DNA from: Reticulascus tulasneorum
Taxonomy: Eukaryota; Ascomycota; Sordariomycetes; Glomerellales; Reticulascaceae
NCBI GenBank assembly: GCA_001557505.1
Contig: LSAX01000011.1
Span: forward strand, 1,922,001-1,986,000
Reading direction: 5' to 3'
DNA length: 64,000 nt
Shown: positions 58,411-64,000 of the stretch, piece after piece
How positions within the stretch are numbered: position 1 is the first letter of the stretch
Layout: the number at the start of each line of letters is the position of its first letter
Notes under the pieces: generated by a model
Told to the model about the DNA's origin: nothing
The model's input: the letters and a program-made list of their open reading frames with translations, nothing else
The model's database searches: none
Made by a program: the position numbers and the translations under genes

Positions 58411-60177
58411 ATGCCTAGGTTCGTGCAGAATGCCGCATGGCCCATAGCTCTAGAAAGATGACTGACATGATATATACAGGGAAATCATCACAATCCAGGC
58501 CGGGCAGTGTGGCAACAGCAGTAGGTTTTGCCCCGCCTTCCATCACCTGGCGCACGACCAGCGTCGCGACGCGCCAATTCCTGAATGGGCCGAGGCTTTG
58601 CTGCATATGCTAACATCTTGAAGTTGGTAGTCAGTTTTGGCAGCAGCTTTGTCAGGAGCACGGAATCAGTCAAGATGGAAATCTGGAGGACTTTGCAACC
58701 GAGGGCGGTGACAGGAAAGACGTCTTCTATTACCAGAGCGACGACACACGATACATTCCGCGCGCTATCTTGATCGACTTGGAGCCTCGAGTAGGTCTGG
58801 TTCACTCTACTGGATGGGGAAATTACTGAAACGATGCGCAGGTCATAAATAGCATCCAGACGGGACCATACAAGAACATATACAACCCCGAAAACTTCTA
58901 CGTGGGCAAGAATGGCGTAGGAGCAGCAAATAATTGGGGTGATGGCTATCAAACAGGGGAGACGGTGTACGAAGATATCATGGAAATGGTAGACCGAGAG
59001 GCAGACGGCAGTGATTCTTTGGAGGTTTGTCTATCCCAATAATCCTCCACGCCTCCAATCGTTCCTGGCTGACGACGTCGAGAATAGGGTTTCATGATGC
59101 TCCACTCGATAGCCGGCGGCACCGGTTCGGGTCTCGGTTCTTTCCTGCTCGAGCGACTGAACGATCGATTCCCAAAGAAGATTATTCAAACCTACTCCGT
59201 CTTTCCAGACACAACTAATGCCGGCGATGTCGTCGTCCATCCCTACAACAGCGTGTTAGCGATGAGGCGGCTGACACAGAATGCGGACTCCGTGGTGGTT
59301 CTCGACAATGGAGCTCTGTCCCGTATTGCGGCGGATAGGCTGCACGTACAATCACCGTCTTTTGCGCAAACTAACCAGCTTGTAAGTATTCACAGAGCCG
59401 AACTAGTCACTATAGCTGACTTTCTAGGTGTCAACTGTCATGTCCGCAAGTACCACGACCCTACGATACCCCGGATATATGCACAATGACTTGGTCAGCA
59501 TCTTGGCTTCGCTGATTCCTACCCCCCGCTGCCACTTCCTCATGACATCCTATACCCCATTTACCGGAGACCAAGTGGAGCAAGCAAAGACCGTTCGAAA
59601 GACGACCGTCCTAGATGTTATGAGAAGGCTGCTGCAGCCAAAGAACCGCATGGTGTCGACGCAGCCTGGCAAAAAAAGTTGCTATATCTCTATCCTAAAT
59701 GTTATCCAGGGCGAGGTCGACCCAACCGATGTCCACAAGAGTCTTCTCAGAATCCGAGAGCGTAGATTAGCAACCTTCATTCCTTGGGGTCCAGCAAGTA
59801 TACAGGTGGCCTTGACGAAGCGAAGTCCATACGTTCCCATGGGTCACCGAGTTAGTGGGTTAATGTTGGCAAACCACACTAGTATAGCCACGGTATGTCA
59901 TCGCAACGTCACCATCAATGCAAGAAATAAGACTAACACATCGCAGCTGTTCAAGAGAATAGTGAAGCAATACGACGGCATGAGGAAGCGCAATGCCTTC
60001 ATGGAGGGCTATAAGAAGACGGCACCGTTCGCGGAGAATCTAAATGAGTTTGACGAGTCGAGAGAGGTGGTACAGGACCTGATTGCGGAGTACGAGGCTG
60101 CCGAGGATGCCAACTATCTGAATCCAGATGCTGGGGAGAAGGCAACATCGGCGGAGACCGATAGGAGAGTAGCATGA
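58411..60177 (+). CDS. mipA: Gamma-tubulin
   Basis: Seven exons: 58411-58418 (8 nt), 58480-58520, 58624-58790, 58842-59024, 59088-59381, 59428-59892 and 59947-60177, giving 462 residues. The six introns are 61, 103, 51, 63, 46 and 54 bp. The start reads [18 protein letters not shown], the gamma-tubulin N-terminus and nucleotide loop. GGTGSG (143-148) is the tubulin signature. [20 protein letters not shown] and NWGDGYQ are gamma-specific. The end ([20 protein letters not shown]) is followed by a short acidic tail. The protein nucleates microtubules at spindle pole bodies. Every junction keeps frame and restores conserved residues, so the model is strong even though two of the exons are under 45 nt. 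Confidence 0.96.
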
Positions 60178-60990
60178 GAAAAATCTACATCTTGAGGTTG
60201 ATCCAATTCCTTCTGCCCATTTTTGAAGATGATGTGCAGAGCCACACTTCTGCGGCATGTGCGAAGTGATCTCAGAAGAAAGGATGCGTGGGTGGCTGGG
60301 TGTCTGTGGCTGTGGACATTGAGATTCGAGTTTCCTCGAGTTCGTCAACCCAGTGTAGAGCCACTGACAAGGACAGCATTAGATATGGCCCAATCAAGAC
60401 CGAGAAGATCAACGCCGTGCAGGCCGGCCTGCTGCTCCCGGAGCAGCCCCCTGTAGCCTCCGATTGGCAGTTGGCTGGCGCTCGCAACGTTACGTCAGCT
60501 CCGGCGGCGTGGAAGGCAATGTTGGCAATAGTGCTGGTGCGTCCGCTGGGTAGAGAGCCAGCTACTGTAGACTCCTCGGCTCAGATGAAGAGTATTGAAA
60601 GGTAAGGCAAGACGGTTTGAAGGAACCGCTGAAGGATGCTGTTGTGAAACTTTGAGGGTGACTTGAGGTTGGAAGGGGAGGGCACAAGATCCCTGCGCAG
60701 CAAAAGCTAATGTGACCTGTCGAGTTGGATATAAATGCATGTTAACTACTTCACATAAGTTTAGTTATGCTTGGAAACTTGGGTGTCTATATTGTTTGGC
60801 AGCGGATATGGTCTTCTGATGTCTACCATTTATTCCCCCAATTATACATCTAGTAAGAGATAATGCATTGGTTTATTCTTGATGGCAATCACTCATCGCC
60901 TCTTGGTCCAGATTAAGTAGAATCTGTTTTGAGGATCTATCCGCATGTGCTTGGATAACGAAAGAGATCTCCCCACAAAGCTTCGTTGCC
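60178..60990. other. Convergent spacer, gamma-tubulin / lyase
   Basis: Two 3' ends meet here. AT-rich at 60740-60880. No gene seen. Confidence 0.6.
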
Positions 60991-63900
60991 TCATTGAGCG
61001 CTGGCAGCGCCGGCAAACACCGCAATACCATACGGCCTAGACCAGGTGCTGCCCTCTGCATCAGCAAAAGCGATAGTCAGTCGGTCAATTCCTGCCGCTC
61101 CACCAGCTGTGTACGTAGCCGTGGTGCCGTCGACAATTACACTTCCCTTCTCCGCGCCGCTCACCTCAAACACGATAGGCGCGATGAAACCGGCAGCCAG
61201 TGGCGCAAGGTCAATCTCAAGGGTTGCAGACGGGTCAGCAAAGACATGTGGCTCAGCCATGAAGTTCAGGTAGCCCTCAAGTGGTGTGTAGCCGGAGCCG
61301 CCGGTAGAGCCGTCCCACCAGTCAGCGATACCATCCCCGTCAGCGTCCCAACTCGCGTCACGCACGACGGTCGGGAAGTCCTCGAGTCCGCCCACGTCAT
61401 TTGGATTGTCGATGATTCCGAGCTGACCGCTATTGGATCCAACATAGTTATAGGTTCCCGTGAGCGTCTCGTGGACAATTCGCTTGTCGTGATCGTCGAA
61501 GGCGGGTTGTTGAGCACCGCTGTCTGATAGGACGCGCTTGTAGGCCTCTGTTGAGGGCTGGTCATCTACAAATGATTGAAAGAAGCTATGGGAAATTAGT
61601 GTTTTACTTTGAAAGAAATGATATATTATCGAGAGCTTACGGGACATCGTGAAACTTCTTGTATGGTGGTGGGGGGTCGATGGTAATATCGGCATAGCAG
61701 GCGATGTTGTTTGGGTCCGTGATATTGTCAACACGGTATTGAATGGAGTCTTGATCAAAGATGGCGTTGCCATCTTTGTCGTACATGGAGTTACCATCGC
61801 AGAAGTACTGCTGCTCGCCGGGGAGCTGGTTCTCGTACTAATCAAATAAGTGAGCCACGGATCAGACATGTACATTGTGACTTTAGGTTGCCTTACCTGT
61901 GCTTGAAGAGCGTGGGTGATAGTGCTGGCTGGGCCTTGCTTGTAGTAGTTTCCGACAAAATTGACCTCGTGGGCACCGCCCTCGGTTGTTCGGTAGCCTA
62001 ACAAAGTATTAGCATACTCTCTCCTGCAGGTTAGTAGTGTATTGTGGCATGCGTACCAAAGTTGTAGACGACGTTGTTACGGAGATCCAGCTTTCCCCAG
62101 AACTTGCCTGAATCGTCGAGATTGCCACCCATACTCCATGAACGGCCTTCAGCGTGGGCAATGAGGTTGTGATGAAACGAGCCGATATCGCCGCTAATTG
62201 TTCCTGCATAGCCATGCGCGAATCCGGCTGGGTAATTCTTGTGTCCTGCGACGTTCAGTGGCTCGGAGATCATGGTTCGCTGCAAGGTGATGTTGTGTGC
62301 CGATCGAGACGAGAAGCATTCGTCCATGGCCCATCCCTAGCAATGAGTTAGTCTTGGGCATGCTAATGAGTGCGTCTGTACGGATGGAGGCAAAACATAC
62401 AACAGAGCATCGATCGAAGATGCAGTGGTTAGACCCTTGCATGCCAATACCATCGACGGTTGAGCCAGAGGATGTGCCAGGGCGGACACGGAGATGGCGG
62501 AAGACAACGTCAGTGGCACCAGTTAAACCAACGGGCCACCCCTGAATAACGATGCCCTTCCCTGGCGCGGTCTGACCGGCGACAGTGAGGTACTGGTCGT
62601 TGATAGGCATACGAGATGTGGTCAAGATGACGCCACCAACATCGAAGACCACAGTTCTGGGGCCTTTGACAACAGTGAGCGCATGGCGGAGACTGCCTGG
62701 CTCCAAGTTGTCCTCTAGAGTTGTTACGTGAATCACCTGTCCGCCACGACCACCTCGCGCCCATCGACTAATTTGCCATTAGTAAAAATGGGACAAATAA
62801 ACCCAAAAGATCGACTGGGATAGAACTCACCCCCAACCCTCAGCTCCCGGGAACGCGAGCTGAGCCAATCGAAACATAAACACACGTCCAATGTACAGGT
62901 GGCACCCAGAAACAACATCAACCCTCCAGTAGTAGGTTTCGAATGTATTGAGATCTGAATGGTGTTAGTCATTTTCAAACGACCGGGACTGGTGGTATCT
63001 TGCCAGCGAAGATGGCCTCAGCCTCGGTCTGCCCGATACTGACGCTCTTCAAGCTCGTGGGCGATGTGCCCAGGTAAACATTGTACTTTGGAGATTCAGG
63101 CAAGACCGGGGCACGCCAGGTGGCGGTCAAACCTGTTGCGCCTTGCAATTCGATTCGCTCATCACGATGGCTAGGAGATGGAAATGACACTAGATTGCCC
63201 ATTCGGGGGGTGTCGATCTCAAAGCCGTTCAAATAAGCCCGAGTGGTGTTTCCCGTGCTTGGCTTATACACAATCGCCACGGTCTGCTCAGCAGACGCAA
63301 CATTGAAGCGGACGTAAGACGTAGCAGTCTCCCAGACGTTGTCGACTCGAATGGATTGTGGAACATCCTAATAAGGAGTTAGAAACTCAAGAGCGATCAT
63401 CGCAGAATACTTTGTCGTTCAAAGCTTACCTCGGCTACAATCTTTCCATCAACAGTTATATCAAGCGGCGCAACAGTGTCCAACTTGTCCCAGGCGTTGT
63501 GAAATGCCAGGAGAGTGTGGTTGCCGGGGGAAAGCCCCTTCAGGGTAAGCGTTATAGGCAATCCAGCTTGTTCAGACGTCGTGATTCCTTCGCTAACAAC
63601 TTTCTCGCCCAACGAGGTCAAAAATCGCGTGTAGACATACTTGTAGTAAGAGCCGGTGAGCTCCGAGTCGTCATCCACTTTATTGACCGCAAGCGTAAAA
63701 TCAACGCCATTGGCGCTGAAAGATGCATTGAGCGCTCTAGGAACTGTCCACAAAACGTAATCCGGCTCGGTAGAGGGTGGAATGTTCTGCGGGTTCAGGC
63801 GCACTCGAATGAGAGAGCTTGGAGGGCTTGGCGCTAGCTGTTGAGCAAGAGCTCCGGCGAGCAGGATTCCGGCTAAGACGGCGCTACGGAGCGACGACAT
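60991..63900 (-). CDS. Secreted pectate-lyase-like parallel beta-helix protein with N-terminal modules
   Basis: Eight exons on the minus strand: 63430-63900, 63004-63367, 62831-62954, 62401-62767, 62057-62336, 61897-61997, 61641-61837 and 60991-61585, giving 832 residues. Introns are 62, 49, 63, 64, 59, 59 and 55 bp; intron 2 is GC-AG (donor GCAAGA). A signal peptide (1-19, LRSAVLAGILLAGALA) is followed by a beta-rich, possibly carbohydrate-binding region (about 20-205). A short fibronectin-like stretch (about 210-300) contains YNVYLGTSP and TYYWRVD. The lyase part starts at FPGAEGWG (313-320), then GGRGGQVIHVTTL and VVFRHLRVRPG. Near the C-terminus DADGDGIAD (715-723) resembles a calcium loop. 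It probably cleaves pectate or a related polysaccharide outside the cell. The length far exceeds ordinary fungal pectate lyases (about 320 residues). Confidence 0.92.
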
Positions 63901-63989
63901 GATGGGAGCTAAACCTCGGTCGGCTTGAGGAATGGCGGGGAGAGGTGTGGACCGGTTCTAATAGACTAATTTAGGATCAGGGCCGTTGG

Positions 63990-63996
63990 TATTTAT
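63990..63996 (-). promoter_or_regulatory. TATA-like box of the lyase gene
   Basis: On the minus strand ATAAATA lies about 90 bp upstream of the ATG at 63900, a normal distance for a regulated secreted-enzyme gene. The window ends just beyond it, so further upstream elements are not visible. Confidence 0.45.
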
Positions 63997-64000
63997 CCAA

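Overview
The window is nuclear DNA of a filamentous ascomycete (Pezizomycotina). The evidence is short (46-213 bp) spliceosomal introns with GTRNGT-like donors and CTAAC/CTAAT/CTGAC branch sites, Zn2Cys6 and DUF3602 genes, dynactin Arp1 and gamma-tubulin of fungal type, a FacB/Cat8 acetate regulator with a FacB-like N-terminus, and polypyrimidine 5' leaders. A member of the Eurotiomycetes is my best guess, but this rests on protein resemblance only. All splice sites were read by eye; they keep frame and restore family-conserved residues, but no transcript data were available.

Layout. 1-2780 is non-coding, then an intronless IFRD protein (2781-4169). A very large disordered Ser/Arg-rich protein follows (7668-13087, 3 exons), an atypical short-chain dehydrogenase (14975-15737), and a 4 kb spacer leading to a small DUF3602 GRGGAGN-repeat protein (19802-20239). 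Next come arp1 (minus, 21693-23007), a metal-dependent amidohydrolase (24052-25410), and a Ygr210-type Obg/YchF GTPase (minus, 26111-27545). A tRNA-Ala(TGC) at 27989-28060 runs directly into an 85-bp satellite whose unit contains a deleted copy of that tRNA's 3' part (28061-28537). Then come a SET-domain lysine methyltransferase (29058-30895) and, after 3.7 kb, facB (34635-37455).

The second half holds a possible degraded element (about 38.06-39.23 kb) and a small mitochondrial-type membrane protein (minus, 40034-40353). It continues with gpi11 (41366-42208), pmp3 (44084-44401), pgc1-like phospholipase C (46200-47469), rtf1 (minus, 47792-49923), coq7 (50465-51273), phospholipase D (minus, 51513-57086), gamma-tubulin (58411-60177) and a secreted multi-domain pectate-lyase-like protein (minus, 60991-63900).

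This is mostly housekeeping content: cytoskeleton (Arp1, gamma-tubulin), membrane lipid and GPI metabolism (GPI11, PGC1, PLD, PMP3), transcription (FacB, Rtf1), ubiquinone synthesis (COQ7) and carbon use (FacB, lyase). There is no biosynthetic cluster, CRISPR array or intact transposon. The most unusual items are the tRNA-linked satellite, a 10-nt micro-exon that encodes part of an invariant GTPase motif, two GC-AG introns, and 7- and 8-nt terminal exons that automated annotation would probably miss.
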